The notes: a model not told the origin generated them from the sequence alone. Positions 38,882 to 48,484 are shown, counted from the first letter of the stretch. The stretch: DNA of 60,062 nt from Cupriavidus sp. (GCA_031181345.1 JAPSLC010000031.1:1-60062), one strand, 5' to 3'. A program made the numbers and translations.

Positions 38882-39869
38882 CAGCATCGCGGTAGCGCTC
38901 CACGTTGTGGGGCAGATGATAGACGGCAACCCACGCCCCCATCGCCAGCGCCGCGGCCGCGGCGACGCCGGCCAACGGCGCCGGCGAGAGCCGGGCCGGC
39001 ACATGCAGCGTCAGATAGGCGGTCGCCAGCATCACGATCCACGCCAGGCCGAGCGCGTAGCCCGCCACCACGTCTGACAGCCAGTGCATGCCCAGATAGA
39101 GCCGCGACAGGCCGATGGCAACCACCACGGTGGCCGTCACCGCCAGCACCGGGATGCGCACGCGCCAGGGCTGCCGCACGCACAGCAGAAAGGCGAGGAA
39201 GCCGTAGGTCACCATGCTGCTGGTCGCGTGTCCGCTCGGGAACGAGAACGACTCCACGCCGCCGTAGATGCTGGCCGGCCGGCCTCGCGCCAGGCCGTAC
39301 TTGAGCACCAGCACGCAGGCGCGCGCGCCGATCAGCGCGATCGTCCAATAGACGGCGGCCGCCCACGCACGGCGCCATGCCAGCCAGCCGAACACCGCAA
39401 TGCCGATCGCCACCGAGATGCGTGCGCCGCCGAATTCGGTGATGGCCGTCATCGTCACGTCCAGCCAGTCCTGCCGGCCCTGCTGCAGCCACGCGAACAC
39501 CGCCTGGTCGACGCGCACCAGCGGCGTTTCAGCGGCCACCGCCACCGCCAGCCAGATCAGCAGGCCGCCGCTGCCCAGCAGCACCGCGGCCGCGATCACC
39601 ACCAGCAGGATTTCGGCGACCTCGCGCTCGAGCAGCTTCAGCACGCGCGGCCAGCGATCGCCCGCCCGCGCGTGCAGCGCATCGCGCGCGACGTGTCGCA
39701 GCGAATCGAGCAGCCGCATCAGGGGATGGATCAGCACCAGCGCGACCCGCACCAGGCACAGACCCAGCACGGCCAGCACGACGAACAGCAGCAGGCCGCC
39801 GATCAGCAGGCCGGGCGTGGGCTGCTCGAAGCGCAGCCAGGCGGGCCACTCCGCGATCAGCTCGTCCAT
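38742..39869 (-). CDS. PAP2-family membrane phosphatase
   Basis: 375 residues. The three PAP2 signature blocks are present: KYGLARGRP, FPSGHATSS and SRLYLGMHWLSDVV, holding the catalytic His/Arg/Asp set. Around them are about six membrane helices, two of them in an N-terminal extension before the PAP2 core. Members dephosphorylate lipid phosphates such as undecaprenyl or phosphatidylglycerol phosphate at the outer face of the inner membrane. The final 45 residues are Pro/Ala-rich and overlap, antisense, the tail of the CorC-type gene. Start ATG 39869. Confidence 0.88.
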   Translation of the reverse strand: MDELIAEWPAWLRFEQPTPGLLIGGLLLFVVLAVLGLCLVRVALVLIHPLMRLLDSLRHVARDALHARAGDRWPRVLKLLEREVAEILLVVIAAAVLLGSGGLLIWLAVAVAAETPLVRVDQAVFAWLQQGRQDWLDVTMTAITEFGGARISVAIGIAVFGWLAWRRAWAAAVYWTIALIGARACVLVLKYGLARGRPASIYGGVESFSFPSGHATSSMVTYGFLAFLLCVRQPWRVRIPVLAVTATVVVAIGLSRLYLGMHWLSDVVAGYALGLAWIVMLATAYLTLHVPARLSPAPLAGVAAAAALAMGAWVAVYHLPHNVERYRDAAKAAPVVPAPQTAHGPARSPAPSPAGLDRPLERPPAPPSAAMPAPA

Positions 39870-40147
39870 CGTGTCCTCGAACTCGTCAATTTCGCGCTCA
39901 ATGCAGGCATGGGCAGGTCCCGTGTTTTTGCGTAGTCGATCGCGGCCACGACCGTGTCATCCGGTCGTAGTACAAGGACCGCATCAGTCCGCATGATAGA
40001 ACGCGGCGGGGGCAGATCGCCGCCACGCCGCAATCCCGCCGCAAGCGCACCGCAATCGCGCTGAACTCACGCTTGAAAATTTTGCAGTGGCCGCGCGGGC
40101 ACGAAGCCGTTAGGCTATGCAGCGAGCGCGACGAGGAGAGAACCCCG

Positions 40148-42322
40148 ATGCCACGCGACGATACCCCGCCCCTGCAGCATCTGCATCCCAAGCTGCGCCA
40201 GGTCAGCAACGGCAGCGAGCCGGTCAACCAGCTGCGCGCGCAATACTCGCAATGCGTGGTCACGCGCAAGCCCGCGCTGCCTGAACCCGTCGAGCGCCGG
40301 CTGGCCATCGAACAGCAGGAACGCGACCGCTTTGCCGCCGGCCTGAGCGACTACCACTGCTTGACGGTGCATCGCGGGCGCGTGACCCGGCCCAGGCAGC
40401 AGGCCATGCCGGTGGCAGACGACGTCTTTATCAACGTGATCGTCGAGACTGAGCCGCGCGAGCCCGGCGCGCCCGACGATACCGAGCACGTGCTGCGCGC
40501 GATCGACCGCATGCTGGCCGAGGCCGGCCATCGGCGCCGCCCAGGACAGCAGCCGGCCACGCCGCTGCTGCATCGGCGCAATTTCATCGCGGCCACGGTG
40601 CCGATCTCCACGCTGCGCGCTCTGGCCGCGCTCGATGGCGTGCGTTACGTGCACCGCAGCGAAACGCTGTCGCTGCGGCTGCCGCGCCCCGATCGCGGTG
40701 CGGCAGCGGCGGCGGCGATCGGGCCCACACCCCGTCGCGTCGCGGTCGATGGCCAGCCACAGAGCGGCGCCGGCGTGCTGATCGGCATCATCGATGTCGG
40801 CGGCTTCGATTTTTCGCATCCGGATTTTGTCGATGCCGACGGCAATACCCGCTTCGTCTCGATCTGGGACCAGGGCGGCGATTTCCGGCCGCCGCCGCAG
40901 GCCTTCGGCTATGGCGCCGAGCTGACGCGCGAACGACTGAACGCGGCGCTGCAGGCCGCGCGCAAGGGCGGACCGCCGGCCACAGAGCTGGAGCGCCAAT
41001 CGCAGCAGGAGCCCGGCTCGCATGCGACCCATGTGGCCAGCATCGCGGCGGGCAACCAGGGCCTCTGCCCCGGCGCGCTGATCGCCGGCGTGCTGATCAG
41101 CGTCGAGCCGCCCGGCGACGACTATGCGGCGCGGCGCTGGACCTTCAGCGATGCCTCGCGCATCGTCCATGCGGTCGAATATCTGCTGGCGGTGGCCGAA
41201 CGCGAGGGCCTGCCGCTGTCGATCAATATCAGCCTGGGGACCAACGGCGGCTCGCACGACGGCGCCAACGGCACCTGCCGCTGGCTCGACGCCTTCCTGG
41301 CCACGCCGGGCCGCGCGATCTCGATCGCGGCCGGCAATGCTGGACAGGAGCGGCCCACCGACGAGGACCGCTTCGGCTGGATCATGGGCCGCATCCATAC
41401 CAGCGGCAAGGTCGCGGCCAAGGGCCTGACGGTCGAGCTCGAATGGATCGTGGTCGGCGACGGCATCGCCGATCTGTCCGAGAACGAGCTGGAGATCTGG
41501 TACGGCGCGCAGGACCGCTTCACGGTCTCGGTGCAGCCGCCCGGCTCGACCGAGTGGTACGAGGTCGCCCCCAGGCAATACATCGAGAACCGGCGGCTGC
41601 GCGACGGCACCGTGCTGTCGGTCTACAACGAGCTCTACCACCCTTCCAACGGCGACAACTATATCGGCGTCTATCTGTCGCCGTTCCTCGATGCGCGCGC
41701 CTATACGCCGATCACGGCCGGCGTGTGGAAGGTGCGGCTGCACGGCGACGAGATCCGCGACGGCAGCTTTCACGCGTGGATCGAGCGCGACGATCCGATG
41801 GAGTTGCAGCGCCGGCGCGAACTGGCGGCCTACCGCTTTCCGTCGTTCTTCGCCGAGGCCACCAACGTCGATTCGCATTCGATCAATTCGCTGGCCTGCG
41901 CGCATTGGGTGATCGGCGTGGCGAACGCCGACGCGGAGCAGGCGCGAGTTCATATCTCCAGCAGCCAGGGGCCAACCCGCGACGGCCGCAACAAACCCGA
42001 TGTGTGCGCGCCCGGCACCGGCATCGTGGCCGCCAATGGCTTCGTCGAGGGCGGCGGCTGGGTCGCGATGACCGGCACCAGCATGGCCAGTCCCTACGTA
42101 TGCGGCGTGATCGGGCTGATGCTCGCGGCCAAGCCGACGCTGACCGCGGCGCAGTGCCAGGGCATCCTGCGGCGCACTGCGCGGCCGTTGCCCTCGCACG
42201 ACTACGCCTGGCGCAACGATGCCGGCTACGGTCTGATCGACCCGGTCGCCGCGATCGCGGAGGCGCGCGCCTTCGACGAGCGCCGCGAGCGTCGCGACCC
42301 ACCGGCGCGGAGGCGCGCATGA
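40148..42322 (+). CDS. Subtilisin-like (S8) serine protease, cytoplasmic, in operon with MBL protein
   Basis: 724 residues. The catalytic triad is complete: D216 (GIIDVGGFDFSHPDF), H292 (GSHATHVASIAAG) and S645 (GTSMASPYV), with the oxyanion asparagine in SIAAGNAGQ. About 320 residues with a beta-sandwich-like insertion separate His and Ser, more than in simple subtilisins. There is no signal peptide or membrane segment, so it should act inside the cell; the first 190 residues could be a pro- or recognition domain (VFINVIVETEPR). ATG 40148 follows GAGGAGA. Its stop overlaps the next start (ATGA). Context and architecture suggest a conflict-system protease; the target is unknown. Confidence 0.85.
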   Translation: MPRDDTPPLQHLHPKLRQVSNGSEPVNQLRAQYSQCVVTRKPALPEPVERRLAIEQQERDRFAAGLSDYHCLTVHRGRVTRPRQQAMPVADDVFINVIVETEPREPGAPDDTEHVLRAIDRMLAEAGHRRRPGQQPATPLLHRRNFIAATVPISTLRALAALDGVRYVHRSETLSLRLPRPDRGAAAAAAIGPTPRRVAVDGQPQSGAGVLIGIIDVGGFDFSHPDFVDADGNTRFVSIWDQGGDFRPPPQAFGYGAELTRERLNAALQAARKGGPPATELERQSQQEPGSHATHVASIAAGNQGLCPGALIAGVLISVEPPGDDYAARRWTFSDASRIVHAVEYLLAVAEREGLPLSINISLGTNGGSHDGANGTCRWLDAFLATPGRAISIAAGNAGQERPTDEDRFGWIMGRIHTSGKVAAKGLTVELEWIVVGDGIADLSENELEIWYGAQDRFTVSVQPPGSTEWYEVAPRQYIENRRLRDGTVLSVYNELYHPSNGDNYIGVYLSPFLDARAYTPITAGVWKVRLHGDEIRDGSFHAWIERDDPMELQRRRELAAYRFPSFFAEATNVDSHSINSLACAHWVIGVANADAEQARVHISSSQGPTRDGRNKPDVCAPGTGIVAANGFVEGGGWVAMTGTSMASPYVCGVIGLMLAAKPTLTAAQCQGILRRTARPLPSHDYAWRNDAGYGLIDPVAAIAEARAFDERRERRDPPARRRA

Positions 42323-43662
42323 AGATCCGACTGTTCCAGTCCTATCAAGGCGACTGCCTGCTGATCGAGGCGGCGTCGGGCCACCGGATGCTGTGCGACG
42401 GCGGTACCGGCGCGGCGATGCGCGATTTCGTCGCGCCGTCGCTGGAGCGGCTCGCGCGCGACGACGCCATGCTCGATCTGGTCTACGTCTCGCATATCGA
42501 CGACGACCATCTGGGCGGCGTGCTCGCGATGCTGGAGGCCGCGCTCGAATGGAAGGTGTACGACTACCATGCCGAACGCGGCGATCCGCCGGCCAGGCCG
42601 GAGTCGCGCCGCGTGCCGCGCATCGGCGCGCTGTGGCACAACGCCTTCCACGATCAGATCGGCGCCAACGCCGGACCGATCCACACCTTGCTGGCGGCCA
42701 GTGCGCGGGCGCTGCGGGCCAGTCATGTCGAGCCGCTCGAGGTGCTCGGGCAGGAGTACGCGCGGATTGCCAACTCGGTGCCGCAGGCGCTGCGGGTATC
42801 CCGGCTGATCAAGGCAGATCTGCTCGATATCCCGTTGAATGCGCCATTGGGCGAGGCCCTGGCGTCGGGCGCGGCAGCGGCCGCCGCCCCTGCCGGCAAG
42901 CTGATCATCGCGCGGCCCGACGCACCGGTGCAGCCGCTCGGCTCGCTGCGCATCCGCGTGCTCGGCCCCACCGCCGCGGAACTGAAGCGGCTGCGCGAGG
43001 GCTGGAACCACTGGCTGCGCGATCCGGCCAATCGGCTGCGCGCGCAGGCCATCCGCGACCGCTATGCCAGCGGGCTGCTGGCGATGGCCGGCGGCCGGGC
43101 CGACGATCCGTTCGACCTGCGCGAGTGGGAGGGCACGCCGTCGTACCAGGGCGTCACCACGCCGAATATTGCGTCGCTGATCCTGCTGGTCGAGGAGGAA
43201 GACCGTCGCGTGCTGCTGACCGGCGACGCGCATCCCGACATGATCCTGGCCGGGCTCAAGCAGGCGGACCTGCTGCGCGACGGCGCGCTGCACGTCGACG
43301 TGCTGAAGGTCCAGCATCACGGCTCCGAGCACAATATGTCGCCGGCCTTCTGCCGTACGGTCTCGGCCGACCATTACCTGTTCTGCGGCAACGGCGCGCA
43401 TACCAATCCGGAGCTGGCCGTGCTCGACGCGCTGCTGGCCTCGCGCGTCGGTCCCGCGGAGCAGCGGGCACGCGCGCCGGAGGCCGAATCGCGGCCCTTC
43501 ACGTTCTGGTTCAACACCACCGCCGCGGCGCAGACGCAGCAAAGCCATATCGACCACATGGAGCAGGTCCAGCGCTGGGCCGACGCCGCGCTGCGCAAGC
43601 ACGGTCCGCGGCTGCGTGTGCGATTCGTCGAAGGCGCCTACGCCAGCCTGACGCTGCGGTGA
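42319..43662 (+). CDS. ComEC-like metallo-beta-lactamase-fold hydrolase
   Basis: 447 residues, soluble. The metal-binding motif is SH59-I-D61-D-D63-H64-LGG, the HxDxDH form seen in ComEC-type MBL proteins rather than HxHxDH. LLTGDAHPDM and QHHGSEHNMS supply the later ligands. A helical insertion of about 150 residues lies between the first and second metal motifs. It starts inside the protease stop (4-bp ATGA overlap), so the two are translationally coupled. ComEC-type domains are DNA nucleases in uptake, while related stand-alone proteins occur in bacterial defence. I infer a nuclease or phosphodiesterase activated by or with the protease; this is not proven. Confidence 0.82.
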   Translation: MKIRLFQSYQGDCLLIEAASGHRMLCDGGTGAAMRDFVAPSLERLARDDAMLDLVYVSHIDDDHLGGVLAMLEAALEWKVYDYHAERGDPPARPESRRVPRIGALWHNAFHDQIGANAGPIHTLLAASARALRASHVEPLEVLGQEYARIANSVPQALRVSRLIKADLLDIPLNAPLGEALASGAAAAAAPAGKLIIARPDAPVQPLGSLRIRVLGPTAAELKRLREGWNHWLRDPANRLRAQAIRDRYASGLLAMAGGRADDPFDLREWEGTPSYQGVTTPNIASLILLVEEEDRRVLLTGDAHPDMILAGLKQADLLRDGALHVDVLKVQHHGSEHNMSPAFCRTVSADHYLFCGNGAHTNPELAVLDALLASRVGPAEQRARAPEAESRPFTFWFNTTAAAQTQQSHIDHMEQVQRWADAALRKHGPRLRVRFVEGAYASLTLR

Positions 43663-43680
43663 TCCCGGATATTCGACGGG

Positions 43681-44634
43681 CTATTTGAGCGCGTGCTCGA
43701 AGGCGACTGCGGGTGCAGAGAGTCGCCGGCCGAGCTGGCCCGCCAGTTCGTGCGCGACCTCGGCAAAACGCTCGCGCAACTGATCGGCCAGGCTGGGAAT
43801 GCCGCGATGGCTGGCGCGCAGCATCTGAATCTCGAAGGCCATCGCCGGCTGGATCTCGTGCAGCGAGACGGATTGCGCATCGCTGCCCAGCGCGGTGTAC
43901 TGATCGAGCAGCGCCACGCCCAGCCCGCTCTCCACCAGCTTGCGCGCCAGCGAATAGGTCTGGACTTCCAGCGTCGAGCGCGGCTCCAGCGCATTGCGCG
44001 CCAGCAGCTGGCGCACCATCAGGCCGAGCGAGCTGTGATCGTCGTAGCCGATGAAGGCGCGATCCATCAGCCTGGCCATCGGCAGCGGCGTGCGGCGCGT
44101 CGCCCCGGACAGCGGCTGGCCGCGCGGCACCGCCAGCAGCATGCGGCCCTCGGCCACCGTCTGCGCCGCGATCGCCTCGTGCGGCGGCGGTGCGAAGGCA
44201 AAGCCGATATCGATCTGGTTGCGCAGCAGGCCCTGCACGATCTCGTCGGTATGGTGGGTCAGCACCTGCACCTGGGTGTCGGGATGGCGCGCGCAGAAGC
44301 GCTGCAGCGCGGGCACCAGCAGCGGATCGGCCAGGCTCGGCGTGGCCGCCACGCGCAGCCGGCCGGCGCCCTTGTGGCGCAGGCTCTCGGAGACGCGCCG
44401 TACGCGGTCGATCTCGCCATATAGCCGTTCGACATCGCCGTACAGCGCGGTAGCCTCGGGCGTCGGCCGCAGCCGGCCCTTGGCGCGGTCGAACAGCCGG
44501 AAGCCGAGCGAGGCCTCGGCATGTTGCAGCACGCGCGTGACCACCGGCTGGGAGACGTGCAGCAGCCGTGCGGCCTCGCTGACGGTGCCGGTCAGCATCA
44601 CCGCGCGGAAGACCTCGATTTGTCGCAGACGCAT
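43681..44634 (-). CDS. LysR-type transcriptional regulator
   Basis: 317 residues. The helix-turn-helix is near the N-terminus (QIEVFRAVMLTGTVSEAARL, LHVSQPVVTRVLQHAE), followed by an effector domain (GRLRVAATPSLADPLL). The start at ATG 44634 (MRLRQIEVF) is the family's usual one; the frame is open to 44850 but meaningless there. It diverges from dadA, 154 bp away, and so probably controls the D-amino-acid dehydrogenase gene. It resembles regulators of amino-acid catabolism. A purine-rich tandem repeat lies just upstream of the start codon. Confidence 0.87.
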   Translation of the reverse strand: MRLRQIEVFRAVMLTGTVSEAARLLHVSQPVVTRVLQHAEASLGFRLFDRAKGRLRPTPEATALYGDVERLYGEIDRVRRVSESLRHKGAGRLRVAATPSLADPLLVPALQRFCARHPDTQVQVLTHHTDEIVQGLLRNQIDIGFAFAPPPHEAIAAQTVAEGRMLLAVPRGQPLSGATRRTPLPMARLMDRAFIGYDDHSSLGLMVRQLLARNALEPRSTLEVQTYSLARKLVESGLGVALLDQYTALGSDAQSVSLHEIQPAMAFEIQMLRASHRGIPSLADQLRERFAEVAHELAGQLGRRLSAPAVAFEHALK

Positions 44635-44643
44635 GGGCAATCC

Positions 44644-44680
44644 GGGGGAACCCGGGGAATCCAGGGAAATCGGGGAAATC
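44644..44680. repeat. Short tandem repeat, GGGGAA-type units
   Basis: Four imperfect 9-10 bp units (GGGGAACCC, GGGGAATCCA, GGGAAATC, GGGGAAATC) lie directly before the LysR start codon on the plus strand. On the mRNA they form a pyrimidine-rich stretch where a ribosome site would be expected. Copy-number change could alter translation. Confidence 0.55.
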
Positions 44681-44788
44681 GGCCAAGGTATAGCCTGAAG
44701 ACATATTCTGGCACGTCTTCGCATTGGGCAGCCGGGCCGCCCTGCTCTACCCTTGCGGGATCGCAAACCGGTAGGGACGGATACGGCA

Positions 44789-46051
44789 ATGAAGGTGGTG
44801 ATCACCGGCGCCGGCGTGGTCGGCATGGCCACCGCCTGGCAACTGGCCAACGACGGTCATGAGGTCACGGTGCTGGAGAGGCGCGACGGTCCGGGGCTGG
44901 AGACCAGCTTCGCCAACGGCGGCCAGCTCAGCTACAGCTATGTCGCGCCGCTGGCAGGTCCCGGCGTGCTGACCAAGGTGCCCGGCTGGCTGCTGCGCCG
45001 CGACGCCCCGCTGCGCTGGCGGCCCCGGTTGGACCCCGCCCAATGGCGCTGGCTGGCCGCCTTCGTCGGCGCCTGCAATGCCTCGCGCAGCGACGCGACG
45101 ACGCGCAAGCTGCTGCGGCTGGCCTTCCATTCGCGCGACCGCATGCGGGCCTTGCTGGACCGTCACGAGATCGACTTCGATTTTGCGCGGCGCGGCAAAC
45201 TGATCGTCCATCGCGACGCCGCCAGCTTCGACGCGGCGCGCCGGCTGCTGGACTACCAGGCCGAACTCGGCAGCGAGCAGCATGCGCTGGACCGCGACGC
45301 CTGCGTCGCGCTGGAGCCGGCGCTGGCAGGCATCCGCGACCAGATCGTCGGCGCCATCCATACCCCGAGCGAGGAAGTGGCCGACTGCCACCGCTTCTGC
45401 GTCGGGCTGGCCAATCTGCTGCGCCAGCATCCCAACGTGTCGCTGCGCTTCGGCACCGCGGTACGCGCGATCGAACGCCAGGGCGACGCCGCCCGCGGCG
45501 TGCACACCGACAGCGGCTTCGAGGCCGCCGATGCGGTGGTGCTGGCCGGCGGCATCGGCAGCGCGACGCTGCTGCGGCCGCTCGGACTGCGTGCGCCGCT
45601 GTGGCCGCTGAAGGGGTACAGCATCACCGTCCCCGTCGGCACCGGCGCGCAAGCCCCGCATATCAGCGTCACCGACTTCGCCCGCAAGATCGTCTATGCG
45701 CGCATCGGCAATACGCTGCGCGTGGCCGGCATGGCCGACCTGACGCGGGCCGATACGCGCATCGACGAACGCCGTGCGGCGACGCTGCTGGACGAGACCC
45801 GCTCGGTATTCGGCGGCATCGCCCGCGATCGCCCCCTGTCCGACCTGCAGCCCTGGGCCGGGCTGCGTCCGGCCACACCGAGCGGTCTGCCTCTGATCGG
45901 ACAGTCGCGGCTGCGCAACCTGTGGCTCAACATCGGGCACGGCGGATTGGGGTTTACGCTGGCAATGGGCAGCGCGGCCCTGCTGGCGGATACGATGGCG
46001 GGGCGGCCGCCCGCTGTCGATCCCGCGGACTACAGCGCGACGCTGGCGTAG
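44789..46051 (+). CDS. dadA: D-amino acid dehydrogenase small subunit-like flavoprotein
   Basis: 420 residues. It oxidises D-amino acids (D-alanine best known) to keto acids with electrons passed to the respiratory chain, at the inner face of the membrane. The FAD-binding motif is VVITGAGVVGMATAWQLAND, followed by the DadA-specific ETSFANGGQLSYSYVAPLAGP. The C-terminal block includes PWAGLRPATPSGLPLIG and NIGHGGLGFTLAMGS. The start codon is ATG at 44789; upstream in-frame codons to 44753 are not conserved. The divergent LysR gene and the amino-acid binding protein downstream suggest an amino-acid use locus. Confidence 0.9.
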   Translation: MKVVITGAGVVGMATAWQLANDGHEVTVLERRDGPGLETSFANGGQLSYSYVAPLAGPGVLTKVPGWLLRRDAPLRWRPRLDPAQWRWLAAFVGACNASRSDATTRKLLRLAFHSRDRMRALLDRHEIDFDFARRGKLIVHRDAASFDAARRLLDYQAELGSEQHALDRDACVALEPALAGIRDQIVGAIHTPSEEVADCHRFCVGLANLLRQHPNVSLRFGTAVRAIERQGDAARGVHTDSGFEAADAVVLAGGIGSATLLRPLGLRAPLWPLKGYSITVPVGTGAQAPHISVTDFARKIVYARIGNTLRVAGMADLTRADTRIDERRAATLLDETRSVFGGIARDRPLSDLQPWAGLRPATPSGLPLIGQSRLRNLWLNIGHGGLGFTLAMGSAALLADTMAGRPPAVDPADYSATLA

Positions 46052-46193
46052 CGGGCCACTGCCAGCGTCGTACGCAGCGTCGTACGAACAGAAGAGCGGA
46101 AACGAGAGCCGCCGCTTGCACGGCCCTTGCTAGCAGTACTACCCGATGTTGCGTTTGAACAAGAGCCGTTCCACAACCAAGGAGAGCCTGACC

Positions 46194-47147
46194 ATGAAAC
46201 TGCCTACCGCCACCCGCACTGCGCCACGACAGGCGCGCCGTTCGCTGCGATCCGCCCTGGGCGCCGTGCTGACCGCCGCGCTCGCTTACGGTGCGTTCGG
46301 CACCATCGGGGCCGCCCATGCCCAGCAGAACGACACGCTGGCCAAGATCAAGCAGAACGGCGTGATCACCCTCGGCCATCGCGAATCGTCGATCCCGTTC
46401 TCCTATACCAATGGCCGCGAGGTCATGGGGTATTCGCACGAGATCATGATGGCGATCGTCGACAAGGTGAAGACGCAGCTGAACATGCCGAACCTGCAGG
46501 TGCGGATGATCCCGATCACCTCGCAGAACCGCATCTCGCTGATGCAGAACGGCACCATCGATCTCGAATGCGGCTCGACCACCAACAACCTCGAGCGCCA
46601 GAAGCAGGTCGGCTTCACCAACAGCCTGTTCGTCTACGGCATCCGCATGCTGGTGCGCAAGGACGCCGGCGTGAAGGACTTCGACGACCTGAAGGGCCGC
46701 AACGTGGTGACCACCGCCGGCACCACGGGCGAGCGCCTGCTGGTCAAGATGAACGGCGAGAAGGCGATGAACATGAACCTGACCGGCGCCAAGGACCACG
46801 GCCAGGCCTTCCTGATGCTCGAGTCCGGCCGCGCGGTCGCCTTCGTCATGGATGAGCCGCTGCTGTACGGCGAGCTGACCAAGGCCAAGAATCCGGGCGA
46901 ATGGACCGTCGCCGGCACGCCGCTGCAGACCGAAAACTACGCCTGCATGCTGCGCAAGGACGATCCGCAGTTCAAGGCGCTGGCCGACGGCGTGATCGCC
47001 GACCTGATGAAGTCGGGCAAGGCCGAGCAGCTGTACAAGAAGTGGTTCCAGTCGCCGATCCCGCCGCGCAACATCAACATGAACTACCCGCTGTCGGCGG
47101 AGATGAAGGAACTGTTCGCGAACCCGAACGACAAGGCGTTCCAGTAA
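46194..47147 (+). CDS. gltI: Glutamate/aspartate-type ABC substrate-binding protein
   Basis: 317 residues. The signal peptide is long (about 1-44), with twin-Arg-like basic residues and an end at AAHAQQ. The mature protein is a family 3 binding protein: TLAKIKQNGVITLGHRESSI, then IPITSQNRISLMQNGTIDLE and CGSTTNNLERQKQVGFTN, which matches the GltI/aspartate-glutamate group. The C-terminus ends with the group's SAEMKELFANPNDKAFQ. ATG 46194 follows AAGGAGA. The permease and ATPase genes (gltJKL) do not follow, unusual for this family; it may serve a transporter encoded elsewhere. Confidence 0.87.
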   Translation: MKLPTATRTAPRQARRSLRSALGAVLTAALAYGAFGTIGAAHAQQNDTLAKIKQNGVITLGHRESSIPFSYTNGREVMGYSHEIMMAIVDKVKTQLNMPNLQVRMIPITSQNRISLMQNGTIDLECGSTTNNLERQKQVGFTNSLFVYGIRMLVRKDAGVKDFDDLKGRNVVTTAGTTGERLLVKMNGEKAMNMNLTGAKDHGQAFLMLESGRAVAFVMDEPLLYGELTKAKNPGEWTVAGTPLQTENYACMLRKDDPQFKALADGVIADLMKSGKAEQLYKKWFQSPIPPRNINMNYPLSAEMKELFANPNDKAFQ

Positions 47148-47320
47148 GCGTTTTCGGTTGCTCGCAGCAAGAAGTCCGCATCGGCGCCACGCGCGTCGAT
47201 GCGGACTTTTCTCATTCTGCACGCTCCTCCAGCTGAAACGTAAAGTGCGTGCATTTTCCAAAAAGCTTCCAAGTCGGCCGATCGGCAAGCTACGCAGGTC
47301 TCAACACGGTATCGCCGATC

Positions 47321-48265
47321 ATGGTTCTGACCTACGACTCCTGCTACAAGCTGCTGTTCTCCACGCCCGAACTCGTGCGCGAACTGATCACCGCGTTCGT
47401 AGAGAACGACTGGCTGCGCAGCCTCGACTTCGACACGCTGGAGAAAATCCCCCCGCAATACGTTGGCGACAACTTGCGCCAACGTGCCAACGATGTGGTC
47501 TGGTGCGTCCGCGCCGACGGCGATTGGCTCCATCTCTATATGCCGATCGAATTCCAGAGCACCGTGGACCCGTATATGGCGGTCCGGGTCATGGAGTACC
47601 TGGGATTGCTCTATCAGGATCTCGGCCGTCGCAAGAAGGTGCTCACGAAACGCAAGCTGCCTCCCGTGCTACCGCTGGTGATGTACACGGGAAAAGCGCG
47701 CTGGACCGCGCCTACCGATATCGCCTCCATGGTCATTGCCGCTCCTCGGCTGGCATCGAGGTTTCAGCCGCAACTTGCCTACGTGCTGATCGATACGAGC
47801 CGGTATCAAGATAGCGAACTGCAGGCGCTGAACAATCGCGTCGCCATGGTGATCCTCATCGAGCGTGGGGATCTGGATCGCCTGCCAGAGCTGGTGGATC
47901 AGTTGAACGAGATGATCGATGGCGACATCGAACTGCACCGGATTTTCTCGATCTGGATGCGCCAACTACTCCATCGCCGCAGCAATGGTGTTCTGTTGCT
48001 GCCGGAGGTGGTCAACCTGAAGGAGGTCAATATGAGCTTGGTATTGTCGTTGGACAAATTGAAGCACGATGGCAAGGTCGAAGGCGAAGCATACGTTCTG
48101 CAGAAGGTGCTGAGTCAGCGTTTCGGCCCGCTACCATCAGACATCGCGTCGCGGATCGCGGCAGCCAATGCGCCGCAAATTGAAGTCTGGATAGATCGCC
48201 TTGGCGCGGCCCAATGTCTCGACGATGTATTCAGTGACCGTACTGAAGGACTGGTCGCCGCCTGA
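47321..48265 (+). CDS. Rpn-family nuclease-like protein with DUF4351 tail
   Basis: 314 residues. The N-terminal part matches the Rpn/YhgA-like PD-(D/E)XK group: YDSCYKLLFSTPELVRELI, then HLYMPIEFQSTVDPYMAVRV, with the conserved ExQ in place of ExK. The last 55 residues (VLQKVLSQRFGPLPSDIASR, VWIDRLGAAQCLDDVF) fit DUF4351. Rpn proteins are DNA endonucleases promoting recombination, and some have been linked to phage defence. The gene has visibly lower GC and different codon use from its neighbours and sits next to a tRNA gene, both signs of horizontal transfer. ATG 47321 is chosen; an earlier in-frame start at 47249 lacks similarity. Confidence 0.78.
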   Translation: MVLTYDSCYKLLFSTPELVRELITAFVENDWLRSLDFDTLEKIPPQYVGDNLRQRANDVVWCVRADGDWLHLYMPIEFQSTVDPYMAVRVMEYLGLLYQDLGRRKKVLTKRKLPPVLPLVMYTGKARWTAPTDIASMVIAAPRLASRFQPQLAYVLIDTSRYQDSELQALNNRVAMVILIERGDLDRLPELVDQLNEMIDGDIELHRIFSIWMRQLLHRRSNGVLLLPEVVNLKEVNMSLVLSLDKLKHDGKVEGEAYVLQKVLSQRFGPLPSDIASRIAAANAPQIEVWIDRLGAAQCLDDVFSDRTEGLVAA

Positions 48266-48330
48266 TGGCCCGATCGACCGATTGAGGCAGCCCGCTTCAG
48301 AGCTGACGAAAGCATCGCCCAAAACAAAAA

Positions 48331-48358
48331 CCCCCGAAGGCAGGCCTTCGGGGGTTTT
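48331..48358. terminator. Bidirectional intrinsic terminator between Rpn gene and tRNA-Ser
   Basis: CCCCCGAAGG - CAGG - CCTTCGGGGG with TTTT after it on the plus strand and a longer T-rich tail on the minus strand. It can end both the Rpn transcript and tRNA-Ser. Confidence 0.88.
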
Positions 48359-48364
48359 GCACTA

Positions 48365-48455
<91 letters not shown>

Positions 48456-48484
48456 AGAACTGGTCGCGTTGCGGCGAAACCGAG

